A DNA stretch of 64,000 nucleotides from an uncultured Poribacteria bacterium (lineage in GTDB: Bacteria > Poribacteria > WGA-4E > WGA-3G). The position numbers and the translations under genes are program-made. The notes beneath the pieces were generated by a model that saw only the letters and a list, made by a program, of their open reading frames with translations, did no database searches and was not told the DNA's origin. The DNA is taken from contig OX639973.1 in the NCBI GenBank assembly GCA_951828385.1, positions 5,571,200 to 5,635,199 on the forward strand, written 5' to 3'. Positions 44,101-51,192 of this stretch are shown one piece after another. How positions within the stretch are numbered: the first letter of the stretch is position 1; each line of letters begins with the position of its first letter.

Positions 44101-44778
44101 CGCCTGATCCGCCTGTTCTTTGAGTGCTTCTGTCTCACGCTGCAATTCCTGAATGACATCGTTGATACGGACGAGGTTCTGCTCAGTCTGTTCAAGTTTA
44201 CGGAGTGCCGTCTTCTTGCGGTGCTTATATTTTGTAATACCTGCAACCTCATCGAACAGAAAGCGGCGTTCTTCAGGGCGCACGTTCAGAATCAGGTCAA
44301 TTTTGCTCTGTTCCATGACAGAATAAGCATCAACACCGATACCCGTATCCATAAAGAGTTCGCTGATATCGCGGAGCCGACACGGGCTCTGATTGATCAG
44401 GTAGCGGCTTTCGCCAGCGCGGCTGAGGTGACGACACACCTCAACTTCAGGGGATCCGAGCGCAATGTTGGAAGCATCTTCTGCGGATGCATTCGGATCG
44501 CCATTAACATTTGAAACGCCATTTGAAAAACGCAGTGCCACCTCTGTTTTCTGCGCGGGCGCGAAATTGGCACCGCCATTGAACAGCAGGTCACGCATAG
44601 AGGTGCACCGAAGTGAACGGGCACTCTGTTCGCCAAGCACCCACCGGATTGCATCGGAGACATTGCTTTTTCCGCAACCGTTGGGTCCGACAATGGTAGT
44701 GATGCCGGGTTCAAGTATCAGTTCAACTTCTTCGGCAAAACTCTTGAACCCTCGAATTTTTATGCTGTTTAAGTGCAA
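41176..44778 (-). CDS. smc: Chromosome segregation/condensin protein SMC
   Basis: 1,200 residues, full-length SMC. Walker A GPNGCGKSN (about 32-40), N-terminal coiled coil about 170-500, hinge about 515-680 (YYAGVRAVMQA, ITGGQTNQRQRG), second coiled coil to about 1020, then signature LSGGERSL and Walker B CVLDEVDAALDEAN near the C-terminus. TTG start with GGGAGGGG seven bases upstream. It forms the condensin ring with ScpA and ScpB, which are not in this window. Arg/Gln/Glu-rich composition is normal for the coils. Confidence 0.95.
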   Translation of the reverse strand: MHLNSIKIRGFKSFAEEVELILEPGITTIVGPNGCGKSNVSDAIRWVLGEQSARSLRCTSMRDLLFNGGANFAPAQKTEVALRFSNGVSNVNGDPNASAEDASNIALGSPEVEVCRHLSRAGESRYLINQSPCRLRDISELFMDTGIGVDAYSVMEQSKIDLILNVRPEERRFLFDEVAGITKYKHRKKTALRKLEQTEQNLVRINDVIQELQRETEALKEQADQARHYNAQQAQLKQFELELAHREYNKLHTDYSQAQADLDEILTTVATASETLKAAEERIEGSTNRQSELDEAIRTGQAALRDIETQIEQIERQIVLHKERQLNIQKQRERALQTLESLKAQQTALTAQKRERTQEHQRLEASYKIEESRLTARQQLLTQLAERITAAKASVQEAQTVLQEAATELEDRERKRLTIEHNLSSTEGNLNRLKARTDALETEHKTATDTHAAVQRAETQLKAELVHIEAERNHVETNLQENQDALRKIEAEIQGLQNTLGSNVSRLKSLQELQSAYEGYYAGVRAVMQARVHYPDQFQGVCGVVAELLTTDAEFEVAIEVALGSDIQSVITETAEDAQNSVAFLKKHRAGRVKFLPLDFIRERRFYDDALLNKPGVIGVAQDLIDYDREYEPAMQHLLGNTLVIEDLDAAVALTRQFRPRARLVTLDGDIIDTSGAITGGQTNQRQRGLLGRARELETLENEIGKLTRNSNRKVEKRKAYAAKIADFQKTRQTLTAQWQDKRVEKASLTKDMEQANLQVTRLEQQLAEVRTENRQLSKVVDASREEQEALEAEISELTQKRTRTQRWIERVSEQIESENRKHVEVAGSCQEMEVFLAGQHQKLHGLMSELETIEETYQRATKDIAEQQAIIDSDEQTKIDLGEQVATAQREFLRLEGDRAEAESSVDELTQERETLLQEVAVLQKEMRATRRNFEKQNKARHQLEVATTQLEMRIKSVSTRIHDKYQVSIDALPPLMNNEQAMDEIDLLDSIEKLKAELSGMGAVNLKAIEAYEEHKKRHDFLIAQRDDVQQSMQATIQVIQKINQTSREVFLETFEQVQTNFQEVFTQLFGGGETELLLTDPSDVLDSGIDIIARPPGKRPQSITQLSGGERSLVAIGLLFAVFKIKPSPFCVLDEVDAALDEANVLRFANLIRAHAENTQFIIITHNRRTMEIADAMYGVTMEQAGISKIVSAKFAE

Positions 44779-44891
44779 AGGTTTACCCCTCCCACCACAA
44801 GTTTAGGTAATTAGCACAATAATAAGTAGTTTTAGTCCTACCATGAACATTGATATAATACGCAATATAAATGGAAAAAGTTTCAGGATTT

Positions 44892-45644
44892 TCAGGTGTC
44901 CGAAGTCCTCGCCAGCGTCAAAACGTCGATTTCAGCGGGATCGGCAGTCCATAACTCGCTGACGGCTTCACGAATCGTAGCACCGGTCGTGAAAACATCG
45001 TCAATGACTAAAAGCCGTTTTCCAGAAATAATATCCGGGTTTCGGACCTCAAAAGCACCAACGATATTCTGTTGCCGGGCTGCGCTGTCTAAGCTGCTTT
45101 GGGCAACTGTGTGTCGTTTCCGAACCAGCGTATCTGTGAGCACCGGTACGTCTGCAACCTTCGCAATCCCATCGGCAAGTAGCGTAGCCTGATTGAAACC
45201 CCGTTCCCGCAACCGTTTTTTATGTATCGGAATAGGCAAAACAAAGTCGTATGCCTCAATGCTACAGTCTGACGGGATATGTGCGTTTATCAATTGAATC
45301 AGGTGATCCGCAAATACCTTTTTCTTCTCAAATTTAAAGAGATGTATTGCCTGTTGGAGTGTTGTGTGATAGAATGCGGTAGAACGCAATTTTCCGTAGC
45401 GAGGCGGGGAGATGGCACACGCATCACAAAGTCCATCCACACCCGGCGTGCCACATATATCACACCAAGGCGGTTCAAGGAATTGCATGTCTCGCCAGCA
45501 GTTCGCACAGATATAAGGCATAGATGCAACGCCAAGAAATTCTTCACAGACGCGGCATTTTGCCGGGTAGAGAAAGACGATTGCGGTTTCAAATATATCC
45601 CGCAATTGGGCTGATAATTGCAAGCCTATTGACTTTGATCCCAT
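44892..45644 (-). CDS. comF: ComF-family phosphoribosyltransferase-like protein
   Basis: 250 residues. The N-terminal part has paired zinc-ribbon cysteines (CRVCEEF, CANC, CDIC, CDAC). The C-terminal PRTase domain has the PRPP-binding loop VIDDVFTTGAT, preceded by LPIPIHKKRLRERGFNQA. ComF proteins support DNA uptake in naturally competent bacteria and also occur widely without proven competence. It lies 113 bases upstream of smc, same strand. AGGAC precedes the ATG. Confidence 0.85.
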   Translation of the reverse strand: MGSKSIGLQLSAQLRDIFETAIVFLYPAKCRVCEEFLGVASMPYICANCWRDMQFLEPPWCDICGTPGVDGLCDACAISPPRYGKLRSTAFYHTTLQQAIHLFKFEKKKVFADHLIQLINAHIPSDCSIEAYDFVLPIPIHKKRLRERGFNQATLLADGIAKVADVPVLTDTLVRKRHTVAQSSLDSAARQQNIVGAFEVRNPDIISGKRLLVIDDVFTTGATIREAVSELWTADPAEIDVLTLARTSDT

Positions 45645-45731
45645 GAGGTCCTACTTCACTGAAATGAAAGTTGTTATATAATAAGTTTATCACAAACAAG
45701 TTTTAATGTCAAGAAAAAGGAGTAGAAAAAT

Positions 45732-46511
45732 ATGATAGAAAGACCCATCGTATTTTACAACAAAGGGCAGCAACTGAACGGAATACTGCATTCACCGGTG
45801 GCTTGCGATACACCGGGCCCAGCAGTCGTTTTCTTTCACGGATTCACCGGAACAAAAGTTGAACCGCATAGAATCTTCGTTAAAACAGCGCGCGAACTCG
45901 CCGCTATAGGATTTTATGCACTGCGCTTCGATTTCCGTGGTTCCGGGGACAGCGAGGGTGATTTCTCGGAGATGACCATCGGCGGCGAGGTTTCGGATGC
46001 TATCAAGTCCATCGATGTTCTCAGTGCCATGCGTGGTGTAGACCCTGAACGCATCGGTATTTTGGGTTTGAGCATGGGAGGTTGTGTTGCGGCATGTGTC
46101 TCAGGGCAAGACGCTCGTGTGAAATCAACAGTAATGTGGGCACCGCTCTCGGACGATCCGCCAGATCGAAGAGAGGAAATTTTGGAGCGCTCCAAGCACA
46201 CGCCGACACCGGAGGAAATCGCGCAATCGAATGCAAACGTTGTCGGAAAGGCGTTCTATGAAGAACTCCCTAACATATCGCCTTCCACGCTTATCCAGCA
46301 GTTTACAGGCGCGCTCCTCGTGATTCACGGGAGTGGTGATGAGACTGTCCCGGTCTCTCACGGCAAACGTTACTACGAACTGATGTCCGAACGCGACGCT
46401 TTGACAGCACTTGAAATCATCGATAAAGGGGACCATACCTTTAACACCATTGCATCGGAGCAAGCTGTCATTACCAGATCAGTCAAGTGGTTTCAAAGGA
46501 CACTAGCATAA
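45732..46511 (+). CDS. Alpha/beta hydrolase (serine esterase/acyl transferase-like)
   Basis: 259 residues. Nucleophile elbow GLSMGG (Ser near 116), HGFTGTK as oxyanion loop, acid in HGSGDETVP, and the catalytic His in DKGDHTF. A complete triad, so probably active. Relatives include feruloyl esterase-like and bacterial BAAT-like hydrolases. AAAAGGAG precedes the ATG. Divergent from comF. Substrate not evident. Confidence 0.87.
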   Translation: MIERPIVFYNKGQQLNGILHSPVACDTPGPAVVFFHGFTGTKVEPHRIFVKTARELAAIGFYALRFDFRGSGDSEGDFSEMTIGGEVSDAIKSIDVLSAMRGVDPERIGILGLSMGGCVAACVSGQDARVKSTVMWAPLSDDPPDRREEILERSKHTPTPEEIAQSNANVVGKAFYEELPNISPSTLIQQFTGALLVIHGSGDETVPVSHGKRYYELMSERDALTALEIIDKGDHTFNTIASEQAVITRSVKWFQRTLA

Positions 46512-46558
46512 ATTTATCATAAGCAGTTTTTAACCTCAAGTTATAGGAAAAAAAGAAT

Positions 46559-46588
46559 TTGTCAAAAATAGCGAATATATGTTAAAAT
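46559..46588 (+). promoter_or_regulatory. Likely promoter of the RelE/HigA-type operon
   Basis: TTGTCA (46559-46564) and TAAAAT (46583-46588) with an 18-base spacer, 79 bases before the toxin gene. Confidence 0.5.
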
Positions 46589-46667
46589 GGTTTATTCTTA
46601 ACAGGCTTAAAATCTATCTGATAACACAACTTTCCGTAACAAAGACATAAATAGTTAAGATTTAACC

Positions 46668-47015
46668 ATGCGTGAGGCATATCCACGGGAAATACGACGC
46701 TACCGCACTACAAGCGGCAGGGAACCTTTCACCGAGTGGGTTGAATCCATACGAGATCAACGGACACAAGACCGAATTCTTGCACGAATTGAATCCATTG
46801 AAAGCGGAGGCAATTTTGGCGATTGTCAATCTATTCGCGGTAGCGGTGGTGTCTTTGAACTACGTTTCCACTTCGGTCCAGGTTACCGTATCTATTTTGG
46901 TGAGGTGGACAACACAATAGTTCTTCTACTCTGTGGCGGTGCCAAGTCGTCACAATCACAAGATATTGCACGCGCAAAAAACTATTGGCGAGAATATAAG
47001 GAGACATACCGATGA
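46668..47015 (+). CDS. RelE/ParE-superfamily toxin (phage Gp49-like)
   Basis: 115 residues. The pattern PFTEWVESIRDQRTQDRILARI, then GGVFELRFHFGPGYRIYFG and IVLLLCGGAKSSQSQDIARA, is characteristic of HigB-like killer proteins of the Gp49 family. Basic and aromatic residues of the RelE-type fold are present. It overlaps its partner by four bases (ATGA). It is a second toxin-antitoxin module in the window, unrelated in family to the HigB at 32108. Confidence 0.87.
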   Translation: MREAYPREIRRYRTTSGREPFTEWVESIRDQRTQDRILARIESIESGGNFGDCQSIRGSGGVFELRFHFGPGYRIYFGEVDNTIVLLLCGGAKSSQSQDIARAKNYWREYKETYR

Positions 47016-47416
47016 AAAATTCGGGAACATGGCGAGAATATATGGTTCAACGCCTCGCTTCCGATCCGGGACGGGTAAAGGGGTATCTCCAAGCAATTAT
47101 GGAGGAATACCAAACTTTTGGAGATCCGCGAGTAATCCTACTGGCACTCCGAACCGTTGCTGAGGCAGAAGGGGGCATATCAGTCCTTGCCAAGAAAATT
47201 GACATTGAACCAGAGGTGCTCTCGCAAGAACTATCAAGCGACAAGGCTTTGACAATTGACATGCTCAAAACCATTCTTAACGCATTCGGATGCAGACTTT
47301 CAATTGAGCCTCTGGAGACAGAAAATCCTCACCAGACCACTGCTTATTCTCCAGACGCAAGGCTGATACGGACTGCCTCCAGCGCAACCGCTGCGTCCTC
47401 TAAACATAGCGGTTGA
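47012..47416 (+). CDS. Antitoxin of the Gp49-like toxin
   Basis: 134 residues. The region EYQTFGDPRVILLALRTVAEAEGGISVLAKKI with a helix-turn-helix to LSSDKALTIDMLKTILNAFGCRLSIEPL matches the antitoxins that accompany Gp49-like toxins. The family usually ends about there; here the frame continues another 30 residues of low-complexity sequence into the opposite-strand Gfo/Idh gene, overlapping it by 73 bases. The extension is probably a result of a lost stop. Confidence 0.85.
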   Translation: MKNSGTWREYMVQRLASDPGRVKGYLQAIMEEYQTFGDPRVILLALRTVAEAEGGISVLAKKIDIEPEVLSQELSSDKALTIDMLKTILNAFGCRLSIEPLETENPHQTTAYSPDARLIRTASSATAASSKHSG

Positions 47417-48288
47417 TTAACAGCATCTCGGATTTCAGAGAACCACAATTCCTGAAGCGTCAGTTGCGGTGAATCCGGGATCATGATCGGTGTTATGCCA
47501 GTGGGTGCAGTGCAGTGCCATTCACCACCCGCATCGCTTATCATGCCTTCAGTGAGGACGTATCGCTCATGCTCCTCGGCAGCGTTAATAGCGATGCCTC
47601 CTGCCCATGTCCACTGTCCAATACCACCACGTTCAAACTCGACAGTGAGTGTGTTAACAAACCGATCATACTGCCCGTTTTCTCTCAATCCTTCGTAGAC
47701 CGCGTTCCTTTTAACAGACACAGCTCCACCGAAGAAATCGACAATCGGATAGATGTGGTAGATGAAGAAATGCGCAGGCGTGCCTGATACCGGCAAATTG
47801 AAAAGAATCTCAGGGCGGGCACCACGCCCCGGTGTGAGACGCACAAAAGAAGTAAGTAGCAAGTCGCCGAGTTCGCCTATTTTCTGCTTGAGTGCCTTGT
47901 GGGTGTTAGAGACGACCTCTGGATGTGAGACCCGCAGCACACGACCCCGCGCCTCAGCAAGCCGAAGTGCCGCTTCTCCTTCACCGACATCACTGGCGAG
48001 TGGATATTCCACAAAGACATGTTTATCCGCCTGTAACGCTGCAAGGATAATCTCACCGTGGCTGTCGTTGTGCGTACAGATAACAACGCCGTCTATATCC
48101 TCTCGCCCGACAAGGGAATGCCAATCAGGAACAAAAATTGATTTATGTTCCGCGGCAAGTTGGTTTCCTGTCTGCACATTTCTGGAGGCGATCGCCACGA
48201 CTTCAGTGGTCTCCATTGCCGCAAATCGGGAGAGATGGTGCCGCGCCATCCCGCCCGAACCGATAATTCCAATTTTAATCTTCGTCAT
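47344..48288 (-). CDS. Gfo/Idh/MocA-family oxidoreductase
   Basis: 314 residues with the Rossmann loop GIIGSGGMARHH and the family motif region VEYPLASDVGEGE, where the second-domain entry is EYP rather than EKP. The C-terminal domain is an eight-strand sheet typical of sugar dehydrogenases. ATG 48288 is used; ATG 48309 is possible. MITE copy D ends only a few bases upstream, so the native 5' leader has been replaced. Substrate unknown. Confidence 0.85.
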   Translation of the reverse strand: MTKIKIGIIGSGGMARHHLSRFAAMETTEVVAIASRNVQTGNQLAAEHKSIFVPDWHSLVGREDIDGVVICTHNDSHGEIILAALQADKHVFVEYPLASDVGEGEAALRLAEARGRVLRVSHPEVVSNTHKALKQKIGELGDLLLTSFVRLTPGRGARPEILFNLPVSGTPAHFFIYHIYPIVDFFGGAVSVKRNAVYEGLRENGQYDRFVNTLTVEFERGGIGQWTWAGGIAINAAEEHERYVLTEGMISDAGGEWHCTAPTGITPIMIPDSPQLTLQELWFSEIRDAVNQPLCLEDAAVALEAVRISLASGE

Positions 48289-48296
48289 TTTTTTTA

Positions 48297-48418
48297 TTGT
48301 GAAGCCCATAAATAAGTGAACATCTTTGTAGCATAAACTTTTAGTTTGTGCCAGTCTGAATGCCTGTTATAGGTATTCAGACTGTTTGAGAGTGCCCAAT
48401 TAACTATAGGTTTTACTA
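48297..48418. mobile_element. TA-flanked MITE, copy D
   Basis: 122 bp, from TTGTGAAGCCCA to GGTTTTACTA, next to TA at 48295 and 48419. It groups with copy A (CATCTTTGTAGCATAAAC, TATAGGTTTTACTA) and is more diverged at its left end. It lies directly before the minus-strand Gfo/Idh start. Confidence 0.8.
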
Positions 48419-48457
48419 TAAGAGGTTCCGTAAGAAAGGCGCGCTTAGAAAGTGCGC

Positions 48458-49672
48458 CTATGCCCAGCCTTGGCTTTCACCACCGACGCGCGCAGCACTA
48501 ATCTTTTCATAATAACCGCTTTTCCGATAGGCTGCCAACGGATGCGGATCGCGTCCCATCTCCAAGCGGACCTGTTCTAAAAGTGGATTCACATCCGTCT
48601 CGTAAGCACGTTGGAGAATACTTTCCGCTTCGACCAAATCAGCGGCATCCTGCGCGGCTGCGAGTGCCTCGCGATCAACGAGCAGTGCCTTTGTGTATGC
48701 CTTTTGCAGATTGCAAACAGATTGAATGCTCGCCTCTACCTTCGGTTTCAGGTTATGACTCTGATCAATCATATAAGCGATGTCGGTTTCTGTATCGGGA
48801 TCGAGTTCGGCAGCAACCAACTCGGTGTAAATCAGGAAGAGCTCCTGCGGATTGATGGAACCTACCGTGAGATCGTCGTCTGCATATTTCCGGCAGTTGA
48901 AGTGGAATCCGCCGAGTTTCCCTTCGTCAATCAGGTAAGCGACGATGAACTCAATATTCGTGCCTTGCGGATGGTGTCCTAAGTCGATGAGGACTTGTGC
49001 TTTCTCACCGAGTTTTGTCGCCATGAGGTAGGCAGTGCCCCAATCGGGGAGATCGGTATGGTAAAACGCTGGCTCAAAGAACTTATATTCGATAAGCATC
49101 CGAGTGGCATCTGGGAGGGCATCATAGACCTCCGCTAACGCTTCCTCCATCCACTGCTTCCGCTTCCTGAAGTTTGCCTGCCCCGGGAAGTTAGTGCCGT
49201 CTGCGAACCACAAACTGAGCAGATCGGAACCTGTTTTCTCCATAATGCCAGCGCACTCAAGCATGTGATCAATGGCAAGTCGGCGGATATCCGCGTCCGG
49301 GTTACAGACGCTTCCGAGTTTATACGCCTGATCTTGGAAGACATTCGGGTTAATCGCACCGATGCCGATACCAACATCTGCAGCGTATTGCTTCAAGGCA
49401 CTCCAATCGTCGGTTTTATCCCACGGAATGTGGAGCGCGACAGTAGGGGCAATACCGGTGAAGCGGTGAACAGCGGCTGCGTCTTCTAAACGCTCTGCTG
49501 CATTCCGCGCCGCGCCGGGCTGCTCAAAGACCCCAAATCGGGTGCCGGAATTACCGTAACCCCATGAGGGTGTCTCAACGTGTTGCGTTTTGAGATGCGA
49601 TTTGAGTGTTTCTACCTGAATTCCCTGTGTTTCTAAGTTTTCGGCTAAAAGATCGTAAGCGAGATTACTCAT
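48458..49672 (-). CDS. L-rhamnose isomerase-like TIM-barrel sugar isomerase
   Basis: 404 residues related to the Rhizobium/Pseudomonas type of L-rhamnose isomerase. Metal and substrate residues fit the barrel: the Glu in [39 protein letters not shown] and [13 protein letters not shown]. The enzyme would interconvert L-rhamnose and L-rhamnulose or similar aldoses and ketoses. Its ATG overlaps the TGA of the HIT gene (ATGA), indicating coupling. The family assignment is likely; the exact sugar is uncertain. Confidence 0.78.
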   Translation of the reverse strand: MSNLAYDLLAENLETQGIQVETLKSHLKTQHVETPSWGYGNSGTRFGVFEQPGAARNAAERLEDAAAVHRFTGIAPTVALHIPWDKTDDWSALKQYAADVGIGIGAINPNVFQDQAYKLGSVCNPDADIRRLAIDHMLECAGIMEKTGSDLLSLWFADGTNFPGQANFRKRKQWMEEALAEVYDALPDATRMLIEYKFFEPAFYHTDLPDWGTAYLMATKLGEKAQVLIDLGHHPQGTNIEFIVAYLIDEGKLGGFHFNCRKYADDDLTVGSINPQELFLIYTELVAAELDPDTETDIAYMIDQSHNLKPKVEASIQSVCNLQKAYTKALLVDREALAAAQDAADLVEAESILQRAYETDVNPLLEQVRLEMGRDPHPLAAYRKSGYYEKISAARVGGESQGWA

Positions 49673-50187
49673 GCTGTTTCATTCCTTTCTTGAAGAGTTG
49701 TCAGTTCCTGAAAGATTTGTACGAGTTTTTCTTGCGTGGCGTTCGGGTCTTCAATGATGATGCGTGCGCCGCCGATAACGTCCATAAACCCCAATTCACG
49801 CGGGTATCGCGGGACAACGTGCAAATGATAATGCGGGATGCTCGCACCGGAAGCATCACCCATGTTATAACCGACGTTGAAGCCGCGTGGCTGATAGGCA
49901 AGCGTCAACGCCTCAAAACAGAGACATTGAAGCTCGTGAAGTTCTTGAACCTCTTCCTGATTCAACTCCCGTACATCAACAATATGCCGATTTGGAAAGA
50001 CTAAGAGGTGCCCTGGACTGTAAGGATAGAGATTAAGGGATATGGTAAAGCGTTCGGTTCGATGGACTTCAAGTCGTTCGACTTTATCATTTTTTTCGAC
50101 AATTGCACACAGAATACACGGCACATCTGGGCGGTTTTTTCCTTTGGCATAAGGCATTTTGTTCGGTACGAAGAGGTTGTGTCGCAT
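49669..50187 (-). CDS. HIT-family hydrolase/phosphorylase
   Basis: 172 residues. The catalytic HIT motif is HYHLHVVPR near residue 125. The [19 protein letters not shown] segment and a CILC pair near residue 24, a possible zinc site, place it with Ap4A hydrolase or Ap4A phosphorylase-like proteins. ATG 50187 has TAGGAAAC eight bases upstream; a start at 50229 adds 14 unconserved residues. Overlaps the rhamnose-isomerase-like gene by four bases. Confidence 0.87.
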   Translation of the reverse strand: MRHNLFVPNKMPYAKGKNRPDVPCILCAIVEKNDKVERLEVHRTERFTISLNLYPYSPGHLLVFPNRHIVDVRELNQEEVQELHELQCLCFEALTLAYQPRGFNVGYNMGDASGASIPHYHLHVVPRYPRELGFMDVIGGARIIIEDPNATQEKLVQIFQELTTLQERNETA

Positions 50188-50312
50188 AGAAGGTTTCCTA
50201 TCTACAATAGCACATAAATATACAGACAAATTATCAGTTTTCTTGAAAAAGATTAAATTTTTTTGATATATCTATGATATACTATTTCGGCAAAGCATGC
50301 AAGCAGATAATT

Positions 50313-50454
50313 CAGGGCGATTTAGTTCTCGGTTTTTTCGTCCAATTCTGGTCCCCAGGCCCGGTAGGTGCGGTTTCCTAACCGCACCGGGCTTGAAAAA
50401 GAAAATTCAAAAATTTAGAAAATCCGACAATTTATCTAAAACTAAATAGCCCTG
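50313..50454. mobile_element. 142-bp MITE with 15-bp TIRs and 9-bp target duplication
   Basis: Left end CAGGGCGATTTAGTT (50313-50327) and right end AACTAAATAGCCCTG (50440-50454) are inverted repeats with one mismatch. The 9-bp sequence CAGATAATT flanks both sides (50304-50312 and 50455-50463). It contains the palindrome GGTGCGGTT-tcct-AACCGCACC (50367-50388). No ORF. A clean recent insertion. Confidence 0.88.
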
Positions 50455-50562
50455 CAGATAATTATTAGCAGTCAGTTATCAGCAGCCGGCATTTAGCAAA
50501 GTTGTCGGCACACTTAGCTAAATTTCAGATTTTTTGAAGAAAAAGAGATGGAACGGGTTACA

Positions 50563-51138
50563 TTGACCGCTCCCCCAGCTGAAGCAAGGGGGATTCTTTT
50601 CAAGGAACTCCCTCGTGAGTTTCTCAACCTTTACCGTCACTTCCACATGAGGTCTAACGGTATGGGGCCATCTGCCTACCTCGTGGATAGGTTGTTCGGG
50701 TTTAATCCGAACCGACATGCATACGAATGCAAGGCGCGGGTCATGCGGTCAACACCCTTGAATGGAAGTCTGACCATTTAGCACACTACGGAAACTTCCT
50801 GAAACCATTGGAAGCGACCGATACTTCTGGTAGGTATCTCCTACGTCAGAACTGAACACTATTCGTAGACGATATACGATCGCAATGCCGCATAGTGAAT
50901 GCTACTTTATGTTCGTTTTGGCAGTTTCTTGGTTTTCTGCATCTGCTCACCCTATTACGAAGGGTGGTAGAGAACAATGGCATGGTTGCCAAAGTCGTAA
51001 TTCTCTACCAGCAGATACTCATATTATACAACATTTTAGACCGAATGTCAAATTTATTTTTCACAGGTTTGGTCTAATTAATCAAGGCGGTGTCTAAATC
51101 CCCTTGCTAAAGCATAGGGGTTTTGACACCGAAATTTG
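50563..51138 (-). mobile_element. Decayed IS200/IS605 tnpB-type element
   Basis: The left end (about 51020-51138) matches that of the tnpB element at 30600-30731: the promoter TTGACA-17-TATAAT (51051-51023, minus), GTTTGGTCTAATT, and the long hairpin with GGTGTC/GACACC and CCCC/GGGG. The right end has the hairpin CCCCCTTGCTTCAGCTGGGGG (minus), then AGCGGTCAA. Between them only about 450 bp remain, with a minus-strand tail reading VEKLTREFLEKNPPCFS up to the hairpin, probably the last codons of a tnpB. No nuclease domain survives. Confidence 0.65.
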
Positions 51139-51192
51139 ATAAACAACTTTGCTCGCGAACCATGAGTTGCGAACATCTCATAGGAGATTTTT

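Noticed and set aside
44002-44514. Plus-strand ORF of 170 codons within smc
   Set aside because: Antisense shadow of the SMC coiled coil; no domain and no SD.
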